From Acidobacteriota bacterium (GTDB taxonomy: Bacteria > Acidobacteriota > Vicinamibacteria > Marinacidobacterales > Marinacidobacteraceae): DNA of 34,830 nt. Position numbers and translations under genes: made by a program. Shown piece after piece: positions 1 through 7,847 of this stretch. The stretch spans positions 1 to 34,830 of the forward strand of contig VXWI01000018.1 in the NCBI GenBank assembly GCA_009835985.1, in the 5' to 3' direction. The notes under the pieces were generated by a model. It was not told the DNA's origin. It ran no database searches and worked only from the letters and a program-made list of their open reading frames with translations. The first letter of the stretch is position 1. Every line of letters starts with the position of its first letter.

Positions 1-828
1 GCCCAGGACACCCCCATGCCCGAAATGGTGGAAATCAAGGGTGGCGTCTTCTTCATGGGCTCGCAGGCCGGGCCGCCCCAGGAAAAGCCGATCCACGCCG
101 TCCAGGTCTCGGACTTCTGGATCTCGAAGTACGAGGTGACGACCGCCGAGTTCGCCGCCTTCGTCGAGGACACCGGTTATGAGACCGAGGCGGAGAAGTT
201 CGGCACCGGCCGGATCCTCCGGGACGGCCGCTTCGTCTATTCCCCGGGCTTCACCTGGAAGGAGCCCCATGGTCCCGGCTCCGAGGTCACCGAGCCCGAG
301 AAGTACCCGGTCGTTCAGGTGAGCTGGAACGACGGGGTCGCCTACACCCGCTGGTTGAGCCGGCAGACCAGCCAGGCCTACCGGCTACCCACCGAGGCCG
401 AGTGGGAGTACGCCTGCCGCGGCGGCACGCAGACGACCTACTGGTGGGGCGACGACTTCGACCAGACAAGAGTGAACACCGCGGGCACCTGGCGTCCGGG
501 AGGCGCTCCGTGGCCCCGGGACGAGCACACCCTCATCACCCGGATCGACCGCTACCCGGCCAACCCCTTCGGACTCCACGACATGCTCGGGAACAACTGG
601 GAATGGGTCCAGGACTACTCCTCCGCCGACTACTACGCCGCGCAGGTGCGGCGGCCGGAGTCACCGGTGGTGGATCCCCAGGGACCCGCTGCCGGTAACG
701 AGCGCGTCCTCCGCGGTGGAGGCTGGAACGTGAACCCGGACCGGGCGACCTGCTCCTTCCGCTTCCTCGCCGACCCTCCGGTGTACCGCAGCGACCACGT
801 CAGCCTGCGCGTAGTCAGAAACCCCTGA
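1..828 (+). CDS. SUMF1/FGE-domain exported protein (5' partial)
   Basis: This is a formylglycine-generating-enzyme-like (SUMF1) domain protein. The frame is open from base 1, and the residues before the first Met (AQDTP) resemble the end of a signal peptide, so the gene probably begins upstream of the window. Family hallmarks are the opening MVEIKGGVFFMGS, the ISKYEVTTAEFAAF segment, the central RLPTEAEWEYACRGG, then GLHDMLGNNWEWVQD and the closing RGGGWNVNPDRATCSFRF. Authentic sulfatase-activating FGEs carry two cysteines in that last segment; only one is visible here. The protein is therefore more likely a SUMF1-fold protein of other function than a true FGE. It lies upstream of a TonB receptor, but a 494-nt gap separates them and co-transcription is not evident. 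Confidence 0.85.
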   Translation, partial: AQDTPMPEMVEIKGGVFFMGSQAGPPQEKPIHAVQVSDFWISKYEVTTAEFAAFVEDTGYETEAEKFGTGRILRDGRFVYSPGFTWKEPHGPGSEVTEPEKYPVVQVSWNDGVAYTRWLSRQTSQAYRLPTEAEWEYACRGGTQTTYWWGDDFDQTRVNTAGTWRPGGAPWPRDEHTLITRIDRYPANPFGLHDMLGNNWEWVQDYSSADYYAAQVRRPESPVVDPQGPAAGNERVLRGGGWNVNPDRATCSFRFLADPPVYRSDHVSLRVVRNP

Positions 829-1322
829 GGCGCACGACGCCTCCCGGACGGGGCCTGCCCGCAGCACACGCCGGCCGGTAGCGGGCTCCGGTCCCGGCGC
901 CGAGGGCGCCGTCCGTGCGCTGACTCCTCCGGCGGGCCGGATTCCGCAGCCGGGCCGCGGGCGCGCGACGGGGGCCCGGTCGAGCTCGGTACGGCGGGCC
1001 GCCAGCGCAGCCGAGAGATCCGAATCTCCCGACATTCGCTCCGGAAACCCGGTCTTGTTCGGTCCGGAACGTTGAACACGAAACGGAGAGTTTGATTCAT
1101 CCAAGAATCCGCTCCTCCGCTTGATTGGAGACCCGGGACCCGGGCGAGTGGACCCGCGGGCGCCCCGGGCGGCTACTCCATTGGAAACAGCGACTCATCG
1201 CGAGTCTCCGGCTGCGTTCGGGCGTTCGGTCGCCCGGTTGCACTTTCCGGGGCGGCATCGGCCGGACCGGATTGTCCGGCTCCGCCAAGGACGCAACTGC
1301 GCAACTTCAAAAAGGAGAAACC
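829..1322. other. long intergenic region / leader of the TonB receptor gene
   Basis: I find no credible gene in these 494 nt. Two GC hairpins follow the preceding stop: 827-832 with 838-843 (6 bp), and 895-901 with 905-911 (7 bp, GAG loop). Neither has a T tract. A weak promoter-like pair, TTGAAC at 1072 and ATTCAT at 1095, would leave a leader of over 200 nt before the receptor. An open frame continues upstream of 1323 to an ATG at 1125, but its residues are Arg-rich and lack a signal peptide, so I treat it as leader rather than coding sequence. Confidence 0.4.
1311..1317 (+). promoter_or_regulatory. ribosome binding site deciding the TonB receptor start
   Basis: AAAGGAG lies five bases before ATG 1323. 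It is one of the strongest Shine-Dalgarno sequences in the window and fixes the start 66 codons downstream of the longest open frame. Confidence 0.8.
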
Positions 1323-4300
1323 ATGCGAAAGTCCACTTGTGCGCTGCTGCTCGCAGCTTGCCTTGCCATTCCGGCGATGGCGCTCGGCCAGGGCGGCGAT
1401 TCGAGCATCCGGGGCACGGTCACCGACAACTCGGGCGGAGTCATTCCGGGGGTCACCGTCACTGCCACCAGCCCGGCGCTGATCGCCCCCGAGGTCACCG
1501 TCACCGACAGCCAGGGCGCCTATCGCCTGTTGAACCTACCGGTGGGCGCCTTCACGATCGAAGCCTCGCTCCAGGGGTTCGCCACTTCCCGGCAGGAAGG
1601 CATCGTCGTGCGCGCCAGCACGAACATCGGCGTGGACGTGGTGATGTCCATCAGCGAACTCGAAGAGACCATCACGGTCACCGCCGAGACGCCGATGCTC
1701 GAGATCGCCCGCCCCGGCAACATCCTCACCATCGAGGGCGACTTCCAGCGCGACCTGCCGATCCAGGCGCGCGGCAACTGGAGCGACTTCCTCGAGATGA
1801 CTCCCGGCGTGAACGCCCGGCCCTTCGATGACGGTTCGGGCCGGATGGTGTACTTCGGCCACGCGACCGAGCACTTCGCCCACGTTATCCAGCTCGAAGG
1901 CATGGCGGCGGCCGGCTACCAGGACGCCCAGGTCACCTACGTCGGCATGGGTTCCGACGTGATCGAGGATGCCTCCGTGAAGACCGGGGGCGCCGAAGCG
2001 AAGGATCCCCTCGGCACCGGGCTGATCATCAACATCGTCACCAAGAGCGGCGGGAACGACCTCTCCGCCTCGGCCTCGTACGACCACCAGGAGTACGACT
2101 GGGGGACGGGAGATGCGGAGGGGCTCGGCGGCTTCTTCGGCGACAACGAGTTGCCCGGCGACTTCAACCCCTTCGCCTCCGAGCTGGCGGAGTTCGCGGC
2201 GCTCGGCGTGTACGACCCGCCCGAAAACCGGGCGGCCGGCGCCGGAACCCCGACCGCGCATCTCGTTCGGCAGGCCGACTTCTCCGTCGGGGGACCGATC
2301 CTCCGCGACCGGGCCTGGTTCTTCGCCACCTACCGCTACGCCGACCTCGCCGCCCGGATCAGCCGCAGCGGGGTGGACGTGGACCGGCTCACCCAGCTCT
2401 CCGGGATCCAGCTCGCCAGCGGACTCGGCAGCGCGCCGACCTACGACGCGTTCCCGAACACGACGAAGAGCCACCAGCCGTACGTCAAGCTGACCGCCCG
2501 GCTGAACCCGAGCCACGAGCTCTCCGCCTACTACCAGCGCGACCAGCTCGACAACACCTCGAACCGCGAGTACGACATCGCCCCGCGGTTCACGGTCAAG
2601 ACCGGCGGCGACCTGTTCGGCGCAAAGCTGACCTCGGTCTTCGGCGCGAACACGACGGGGCAGTTCCTCGCCTCGTGGAACAACAAGGCGAGCGAGGTCC
2701 TGCAGGACGCGCAACCGCAGCTCGACTCGATTCCCCTCTACTTGGAGATCCACGACGGTTTCACCGTGAACCCGTCCGGGACGACCGGCGACGGCGGACG
2801 GATCGCGGCGCTCGGCACCGGGGGAGGAGGAGCCAACGGGAATCAGGGCCAGGTCCGGCCTACCCGCCTGTTGCTGCTCCGCGGCGACCTGACTCACTAC
2901 GTGGACGACTTCGCCGGTTCGCACGAGATCGGCTTCGGCGTCTATGCCGCCCCCTGGAACCTGTACGAGGAGACGCGTCTGTATTCGCCCGCGGGCGCCT
3001 GGCGGCAGGAGTGGCACGCTCCGGTGGACGCGAACGGCAACCAGGTCTCGGATCTCTCGCAGGCGGTGCGCACCGTCTGGTACCGGCGCCGCTGGAACGG
3101 CACCGAAACGGCGCCCGCCAGCGAGCTGCTGGTCCGCGACGCCCGGGACAGCGACCTCGCGGTCTATCTCCAGGACGCCTGGCGGCCGAACGACCGTCTC
3201 ACCCTGAACCTCGGACTGCGCGCCGATTGGGTCAAGCGCCGCGACGGCATCCTCGACATTGACCGGATGGACACCCTGGCCCTGGGCCCGCGCGCCGGGT
3301 TCTCCTACCAGCTCACCGGGGACGGCCGCACGGTGCTGCGAGGCAACTACGGCCGCGTGCACGAGCAGGTGAACGGGCGCGACCAGGTCACGTTCAGTCA
3401 TTCGGGCTCGACGATCGGCGAATACAACGAGTACGACCACGACGGGGACGGCATCCCCGACCACAGCGTCTTCACGCAACCGGTCGCCGGACTCCCCGCC
3501 GACGTACTGTTCGATCCCGACATCGGGCAGCCGTTCGTGGACGAGTTCATCGGCGGCATCCGACGGCAGTTCCCTGGCCAACTCGCGATGGACGTCGCGG
3601 TGGTGCACCGGCGCTACACCGACAACTACGCCTTCCTCGAGCAGAACGGCTTCTGGCCCGCCGAGTCGCCGGCTTCGGTTCCCCGCGGCGAGTTCCAGTA
3701 CGGGCGCGTGGATCCCGATACCGGCAATGTGTACCAGCAGACGAACAACTCGTGGAGCAACCTCGTCTATACGGCGCTCGAGATCACGACCACGAAGCGC
3801 ACCGAGCGGATGTCAGCGACGCTGAACATCAACCGGCAGTGGCAGCACTTCGCGGGCGACTGGAACCCGAACGACCCGGCCCGCTACATCCAGCCCGACA
3901 AGTTCGACTCCAACCGGGCGCTCTACATGCCGCGGGGCAACAACGAGCACAACACGCTGCGCAGCAACAACGCGCTCTCCTACGCCCCGACCTGGCGGCA
4001 GTTCTCGGTCCGCGGCGGGCTCACCTACCTGCTGCCCTTCGACATCACGGGCGGCGTCAGCTACACGGCGAATGCCGGCCCCTGGTCCGGTCCGCCGCTC
4101 GCGCGGCTCGCGGCGGACGACCCGCAGGTCACGCAGTACGGTCCGGGACAGGCGAACAACGGCCAGACCAACCCGCTCTCGACCCGCTACCGCATCGTCG
4201 GCGCCGATCGCGGCGAACTCCAGCCGCAGGCGCCGACCGTGCACACGGTCGGGCTCTCGCTCGGCAAGATCGTGGACCTCGAGGCCGCGCAGCTCGAGGT

Positions 4301-4451
4301 CACGGCGCAGATGTTCAACCTGCTCGACGCGTACAACCACAACCAGTTCACGTACAGCTCGGCGAACCGCGCGTTCAGTTCGAACTTCCTCCAGCTCCGG
4401 AGCCGGCAGAACGCCCGGACGATGCTGCTCCGGGGAACGCTCCGCTTCTAG
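1323..4451 (+). CDS. TonB-dependent receptor, Oar-type with N-terminal carboxypeptidase-regulatory-like domain
   Basis: This is an outer-membrane TonB-dependent transporter of 1042 residues. The start at 1323 is chosen because AAAGGAG lies at 1311-1317 with ideal spacing and the protein then opens with a signal peptide (MRKSTCALLLAACLAIPAMALGQ). An open frame extends to 1125 but lacks these signs. Domains in order: signal peptide (about 1-24); a carboxypeptidase-regulatory-like beta-sandwich (about 28-110, with RGTVTDNSGGVIPGVTV); a plug domain (about 120-250); then a long beta-barrel ending in an aromatic residue (LLRGTLRF), as outer-membrane barrels do. Residues 705-713 (DHDGDGIPD) look like a calcium-binding loop within an extracellular loop. 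The substrate cannot be told; relatives import oligosaccharides, peptides or metal chelates. It is monocistronic and followed by a strong hairpin. Confidence 0.9.
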   Translation: MRKSTCALLLAACLAIPAMALGQGGDSSIRGTVTDNSGGVIPGVTVTATSPALIAPEVTVTDSQGAYRLLNLPVGAFTIEASLQGFATSRQEGIVVRASTNIGVDVVMSISELEETITVTAETPMLEIARPGNILTIEGDFQRDLPIQARGNWSDFLEMTPGVNARPFDDGSGRMVYFGHATEHFAHVIQLEGMAAAGYQDAQVTYVGMGSDVIEDASVKTGGAEAKDPLGTGLIINIVTKSGGNDLSASASYDHQEYDWGTGDAEGLGGFFGDNELPGDFNPFASELAEFAALGVYDPPENRAAGAGTPTAHLVRQADFSVGGPILRDRAWFFATYRYADLAARISRSGVDVDRLTQLSGIQLASGLGSAPTYDAFPNTTKSHQPYVKLTARLNPSHELSAYYQRDQLDNTSNREYDIAPRFTVKTGGDLFGAKLTSVFGANTTGQFLASWNNKASEVLQDAQPQLDSIPLYLEIHDGFTVNPSGTTGDGGRIAALGTGGGGANGNQGQVRPTRLLLLRGDLTHYVDDFAGSHEIGFGVYAAPWNLYEETRLYSPAGAWRQEWHAPVDANGNQVSDLSQAVRTVWYRRRWNGTETAPASELLVRDARDSDLAVYLQDAWRPNDRLTLNLGLRADWVKRRDGILDIDRMDTLALGPRAGFSYQLTGDGRTVLRGNYGRVHEQVNGRDQVTFSHSGSTIGEYNEYDHDGDGIPDHSVFTQPVAGLPADVLFDPDIGQPFVDEFIGGIRRQFPGQLAMDVAVVHRRYTDNYAFLEQNGFWPAESPASVPRGEFQYGRVDPDTGNVYQQTNNSWSNLVYTALEITTTKRTERMSATLNINRQWQHFAGDWNPNDPARYIQPDKFDSNRALYMPRGNNEHNTLRSNNALSYAPTWRQFSVRGGLTYLLPFDITGGVSYTANAGPWSGPPLARLAADDPQVTQYGPGQANNGQTNPLSTRYRIVGADRGELQPQAPTVHTVGLSLGKIVDLEAAQLEVTAQMFNLLDAYNHNQFTYSSANRAFSSNFLQLRSRQNARTMLLRGTLRF

Positions 4452-4467
4452 GAGTCGCGCGCCGCGG

Positions 4468-4495
4468 GGGCGCCTTCCCATGCGGGAGGGCGCCC
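4468..4495. terminator. strong hairpin terminator between convergent TonB receptor and SDR genes
   Basis: A 12-bp stem (4468-4479 with 4484-4495) contains a single G-T wobble and closes an ATGC tetraloop. It lies 16 nt past the receptor stop codon and 48 nt past the SDR stop on the other strand. There is only a TT after the stem, so this is a GC-rich, T-poor terminator that could serve both directions. Confidence 0.65.
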
Positions 4496-4543
4496 TTCCG
4501 GCAGGACGCGGTTCGGGTCAGCGAGGATTGCGAACCGGCCTGA

Positions 4544-5329
4544 CTATCGAGCGCAGGTGAGGTGCCGGCCGCCGTCCACCGGGATCGTGACCCCGGTGCA
4601 GAAACCGGCGTCGTCCGACAGCAGGAACAGCGCCAGGTCGGCAACCTCCTCCGGCTTGCCGATGCGGCCGATCGGGTGGGTGGTCTTGCTGTGCTCCACG
4701 AAGGCCGCATAGCGGTCGTCGTCGAGCCCGCCGGCCAGGTGAAGTTCGGTCCGCGTCACCCCGGGATTCACGGAGTTGATGCGCACTCCCTTGGCGGCCA
4801 GTTCGAGAGCCGAGCACCGCGTCAACTGGTCGAGGGCGGACTTGCTCGCGTTGTAGGCGAGCACTCCCGGGAACGAGCGGATGCCGTTGACGCTCGAGAC
4901 GTTGACGATGCTGCCCTTGCGCTCGAGCAGGTGCGGCACCGAGAGCCGCATCAGATCGAAGACGGCCTCCACGTTCAGGGCGAACATGCGCTGCCAGGCA
5001 TCGAGTCCGGTGTTCTCGATGGTGCCGAACGCGATCACCCCGGCGGAGTTCACGAGGTGGTCCAGCCCGCCGAAGCGCTCGACAGTCTCCTCCACCACCC
5101 GCGATCGGAAGTCCGTTTCGGTTACGTCGCCCGCCAGGGGCAGCGCCGCCCCGCCGGCCATCTCGATCTCGCGCGCCAGTGCTCCGAGGCGCTCGGGCCG
5201 GCGGGCCGTGACGGTGACCTTCGCGCCCTCCCCGCCGAGCGCCAGAGCGGTGGCCCGCCCGATCCCGCTGGAGGCTCCGGTCACGATGGCGACCCGGTTC
5301 TGAAAGCGTTGCTGCGCGCGATTCGGCAC
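4544..5329 (-). CDS. short-chain dehydrogenase/reductase (SDR) family oxidoreductase
   Basis: This is an NAD(P)-dependent classical SDR of 261 residues, a usual length. The start is taken as GTG at 5329 because AGGAG precedes it at normal spacing; the frame extends 19 codons further to an ATG, but that extension is Arg/Ala-rich and non-homologous. Visible motifs are the cofactor loop TGASSGIG (17-24), VNSAGV in the place of the usual NNAG, the catalytic serine in NVSSVNGI, YNASK (YxxxK), and the NPG following VRINSV. The C terminus, DDAGFCTGVTIPVDGGRH, is typical of the 3-oxoacyl-ACP reductase-like or glucose-dehydrogenase-like SDR branch. The substrate is not determinable. It is divergent from fpg with about 80 nt between starts and converges on the TonB receptor gene. 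Confidence 0.9.
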   Translation of the reverse strand: MPNRAQQRFQNRVAIVTGASSGIGRATALALGGEGAKVTVTARRPERLGALAREIEMAGGAALPLAGDVTETDFRSRVVEETVERFGGLDHLVNSAGVIAFGTIENTGLDAWQRMFALNVEAVFDLMRLSVPHLLERKGSIVNVSSVNGIRSFPGVLAYNASKSALDQLTRCSALELAAKGVRINSVNPGVTRTELHLAGGLDDDRYAAFVEHSKTTHPIGRIGKPEEVADLALFLLSDDAGFCTGVTIPVDGGRHLTCAR

Positions 5330-5410
5330 GGTTGATCTCCTCTGCCTGACAGCGGCGGCGGCGCGCCGCCCGCTGGACATCCCCAAACCCCGGGCGGGAG
5401 ACTATCGCCC

Positions 5411-6391
5411 GTGCCCGAATTCCCCGATGTCGAGCTCTACCGCTCCGCGATCGGGGACCGGATCGTGGGTACCCGCCTTTCGGCGTTTCAGATCGCGGCC
5501 CCGCACCTCCTCGCCTCGGTCGAGACGCCTCCCGAGGCGCTGATCGGACGGGTCGCCACCGGAGTCCGCCGGATCGGCAAGCAGGTCGTCATGGAATTCG
5601 AGGAAGAGCTGTTCTGCGCCGTCCACCTGGCGGTGGCGGGACGGTTCCACTGGACCGCGAGTGCCGGCTCGGGAAAGCCGGTGCGACTGTCCCCGCGCGG
5701 CAACCTGGCCGTCTGGAGTTTCGAGGCGGAAACCGGGAGCGGCGGAAAGTTGCGGCTCGTCGAGCGGAGCCCGAAGAAGCGGGCTTCCATCCGGGTCGGC
5801 CAAGGTCCGGAACCGCTTCGGGCGCTCGACCGCGGCGGGCTGGAGATTCCCGGATCCACTCGTGAAGAGTTCGCGGCCCGCCTCGCGGGCCTGACGAACA
5901 CCATCAAGCGGGCGCTCACCGAGCCGGCCCGTTTCGCCGGAGTCGGGAACGCCTACTCGGACGAGATCCTCTACCGGGCCCGGCTCTCGCCTTCGAAGCG
6001 CGCCGGCAGCCTCACGACCGAGGAAACCGGCCGTCTGCACGCCGCCGCGGAGTCCGTCCTGACCGAGTGGGCCGCACGGCTTCAGGAAGAGTGCGGCAGC
6101 GCCTTTCCCACGGGCGTCACCGCCTTCCGAGAGGGAATGGCGGTGCACGGCCGCTTCGGCCAGCCCTGTCCGGACTGCGGGTCCCCCGTGCAGCGGGTGC
6201 GCCGCGCCGAGAACGAGTTCAACTACTGCGCGACCTGCCAGACCGGTGGCCGTCTGCTGGCGGATCGGGCGATGTCCCGGCTGCTCCGGAAGAAGTGGCC
6301 GCGGACCCTCGCGGCGGCCGAGGAACGCCGGCGGCGGCTCAGGACGCCGGAAGCCGGCCCGTCATCCCCGGACGACCGCGGCCCTTCCTGA
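5411..6391 (+). CDS. Fpg/Nei-family DNA glycosylase-AP lyase
   Basis: This is a base-excision-repair enzyme of the formamidopyrimidine-DNA glycosylase / endonuclease VIII family, 326 residues and longer than the usual ~270. The start must be GTG 5411, because catalysis uses the N-terminal proline exposed after Met removal (protein opens MPEFPDVE). Conserved elements: Pro/Glu at 2-3, the lysine in RRIGKQVV near 57, the H2TH segment around GNAYSDEILYRARLSP, and a C-terminal zinc ribbon (CPDC ... YCATC). Differences from canonical Fpg: the HLGMSG segment reads HLAVAG, so the intercalating Met is not obvious, and the usual Arg of the zinc-finger turn is absent (ENEFNYC). About 45 residues follow the zinc ribbon. 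Specificity may differ from 8-oxoG. Confidence 0.88.
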   Translation: MPEFPDVELYRSAIGDRIVGTRLSAFQIAAPHLLASVETPPEALIGRVATGVRRIGKQVVMEFEEELFCAVHLAVAGRFHWTASAGSGKPVRLSPRGNLAVWSFEAETGSGGKLRLVERSPKKRASIRVGQGPEPLRALDRGGLEIPGSTREEFAARLAGLTNTIKRALTEPARFAGVGNAYSDEILYRARLSPSKRAGSLTTEETGRLHAAAESVLTEWAARLQEECGSAFPTGVTAFREGMAVHGRFGQPCPDCGSPVQRVRRAENEFNYCATCQTGGRLLADRAMSRLLRKKWPRTLAAAEERRRRLRTPEAGPSSPDDRGPS

Positions 6392-6400
6392 GTCCGGCCG

Positions 6401-7012
6401 CTACCAGGGCAGGAGGGAATCCAGCGCGAAGATGCTGAGGATTCCGGCCCCGAAGACCGCGACGACGAGTCCGAAGAGAAGGGCGCGCACGACCCCGGTC
6501 ACCAGGTAGATCACGATGCCCCGGCCGGCCGAACAGCCCCCCATGTCCATGATCGAGCGCACCTCCAGGACGATGGAGTAGATCCCGGCGAACGCGCCGA
6601 CGAGCGGGACCAACCCGAACATCCATGGGCTGACGGTGAAGTACTGCGACCGGATCCAGTCGGGATAGGCCGGCAACCCTCCCGCGGGCGATTCCTTTAC
6701 GAGCAGTTGAGTAACGAACCGCGACAGGGCGCAGTGGAAGGTGAGCCAGGCGAGGACCAGCATGGGATAGACGAGCGTCAGGAACGCGCCCAGCGTCGCA
6801 ACGCTGCCCACGAGCGCGATTCCGAGCAAGGCGACAAGAACACTCTGGAACGTGCGGGGAGCCTCCGCGATGTACCGGAAAGCCCCTGGCGAGAGGGTGA
6901 GGACAGCCACCAGGCGCTCCCCGAGGCCCTGTCCGAGGGCCGGATCGGCGGGGGTGGATGGTGCCCCGTCAGGCGTGCTCTGACTTTCGGAAGCGGGAGA
7001 TGACGAATCCAT
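6401..7012 (-). CDS. Yip1-like multi-pass membrane protein
   Basis: This is a predicted inner-membrane protein of about 203 residues. A polar N-terminal tail (MDSSSPASESQSTPDGAP...) is followed by about five hydrophobic segments with the Yip1-like spacing (LTLSPGAFRYIAEAPRTFQS, then SQYFTVSPWMFGLVPLVGAFAGIYSIVLEVRSI). The frame stays open to 7129, with other starts at 7030 and 7069. I prefer ATG 7012 because a TACCTT hexamer lies 8 nt upstream and the longest version would approach the vapBC operator. No strong Shine-Dalgarno is seen. It converges on fpg with a 9-nt gap. The molecular function of bacterial Yip1-like proteins is unknown. Confidence 0.7.
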   Translation of the reverse strand: MDSSSPASESQSTPDGAPSTPADPALGQGLGERLVAVLTLSPGAFRYIAEAPRTFQSVLVALLGIALVGSVATLGAFLTLVYPMLVLAWLTFHCALSRFVTQLLVKESPAGGLPAYPDWIRSQYFTVSPWMFGLVPLVGAFAGIYSIVLEVRSIMDMGGCSAGRGIVIYLVTGVVRALLFGLVVAVFGAGILSIFALDSLLPW

Positions 7013-7111
7013 AAGCGTCCAAGGTACCATGAGTTGCAAGCGAGTTGGAGAAGTACGGTCGTACATGGCCCGGACACCCGCGGAGGCGTCAGGGCTGGCC
7101 AATCCTGACCC

Positions 7112-7156
7112 TTTGCGCACGCGGCGCAAATAGACTAGTCTTATGTCTAGTCAGAC
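7112..7156 (+). promoter_or_regulatory. palindrome-rich operator/promoter of the toxin-antitoxin operon
   Basis: Three inverted repeats are stacked here. TTTGCGC (7112-7118) and GCGCAAA (7124-7130) form a perfect 7-bp repeat with a 5-nt spacer. AGACTAGTCT (7132-7141) is a perfect 10-bp palindrome. GTCT/AGAC arms (7145-7148 and 7153-7156) enclose AGTC. CTAGTC occurs twice, at 7135 and 7147, 12 bp apart. TAGACT (7131) or TAGTCT (7136) could be the -10. Phd/VapB antitoxins usually autorepress by binding such palindromes together with the toxin, which is the inferred role here. Confidence 0.6.
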
Positions 7157-7171
7157 AATGACGAAGACCCC

Positions 7172-7432
7172 ATGAGCAACCGCTGGCAGGTTCAGACGGC
7201 GAAGGCCCGATTCAGCGAATTCCTCGAACGGAGTCTGGACGAAGGACCCCAGATCGTGACCCGGCGCGGAGTCGAGACTGCGGTACTCGTGCCGGTCGAG
7301 CAGTGGCGTCGCCTTGAGCGAATGACCAGGCCCGACTTGAAGCAGTTGCTTCTCGCACCCGACGCCCGCACCGACTTCCTGACGCCACCCCGACGCGAAC
7401 TGGCCCGGCGCCCGCCGCCGGATCTCGGTTAG
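7172..7432 (+). CDS. type II antitoxin, Phd/YefM family
   Basis: This 86-residue protein has a typical antitoxin layout. The N-terminal part, MSNRWQVQTAKARFSEFLERSLDEGPQIVTRRGVETAVLVPVEQWRRL, matches the Phd/YefM DNA-binding fold: an opening strand, the KARFSEFL helix, and the beta-hairpin with RRGVETAVLVP. The C-terminal tail, rich in Arg and Pro, would wrap the toxin. The toxin gene starts 4 nt after its stop, the usual antitoxin-first order. The palindromes upstream are the likely autoregulatory sites. Confidence 0.88.
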   Translation: MSNRWQVQTAKARFSEFLERSLDEGPQIVTRRGVETAVLVPVEQWRRLERMTRPDLKQLLLAPDARTDFLTPPRRELARRPPPDLG

Positions 7433-7436
7433 TTCG

Positions 7437-7847
7437 GTGTATCTGCTCGACACGAATGTCGTGTCGGAGCTGCGCCGCAAGAAGCCGGACCCGGCGGTTG
7501 AGAGCTGGATTCGAGCGATACCCGCGGAAAGACTGCTTCTCTCGGCGGTGACGGTCGGAGAAATCCAGGCCGGAATCGAGATCACCCGGGAACAGGATCC
7601 GACCAAGGCTCGCGAACTCGAGAGATGGCTCGACCAGGTGATTGCCAGCTACCAGGTGCTGGTTCTCGACGCTCCCGTGTTGCGTGAATGGGCTCGTCTG
7701 ATGCACCGGAAATCGGACACGCTCCTCCAGGACGCGTTGATCGCCGCGACTGCCGCGGTCCACCGGTTGACCGTGGTGACCCGCAATGTCCGGGACTTTG
7801 AACTGTTCGGCGTCGGGACTCTCAATCCGTTTCATCCGCAGGCGTAG
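7437..7847 (+). CDS. type II toxin, PIN-domain ribonuclease (VapC/FitB-like)
   Basis: This is a 136-residue PIN-domain protein starting at GTG, 4 nt behind the antitoxin stop, which implies translational coupling. The acidic metal-binding residues are visible: D5 in YLLDTNVVSEL, E42 in VTVGEIQAG, D99 in LLQDALIAATA, and D120 in TRNVRDFELFG. PIN toxins of this family cleave structured RNAs such as tRNA; the target here is unknown. All expected acidic residues and the full length are present, so the pair looks intact. It could act in growth control or simply in maintaining this locus. Confidence 0.9.
   Translation: MYLLDTNVVSELRRKKPDPAVESWIRAIPAERLLLSAVTVGEIQAGIEITREQDPTKARELERWLDQVIASYQVLVLDAPVLREWARLMHRKSDTLLQDALIAATAAVHRLTVVTRNVRDFELFGVGTLNPFHPQA

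Noticed and set aside
1087-1096. AGAGTTTGAT, as at the 5' end of 16S rRNA
   Set aside because: The match ends after about ten bases and nothing after it resembles 16S rRNA; a signal-peptide gene follows.
1125-1322. 66-codon N-terminal extension of the TonB receptor
   Set aside because: It would bury a clear signal peptide and ribosome binding site; the residues are Arg-rich and unlike secreted proteins.
1536-3608. Minus-strand open frame of 690 codons within the TonB receptor
   Set aside because: It is antisense to a receptor with signal peptide, plug and barrel; the Val/Arg/Glu-rich product has no domain.
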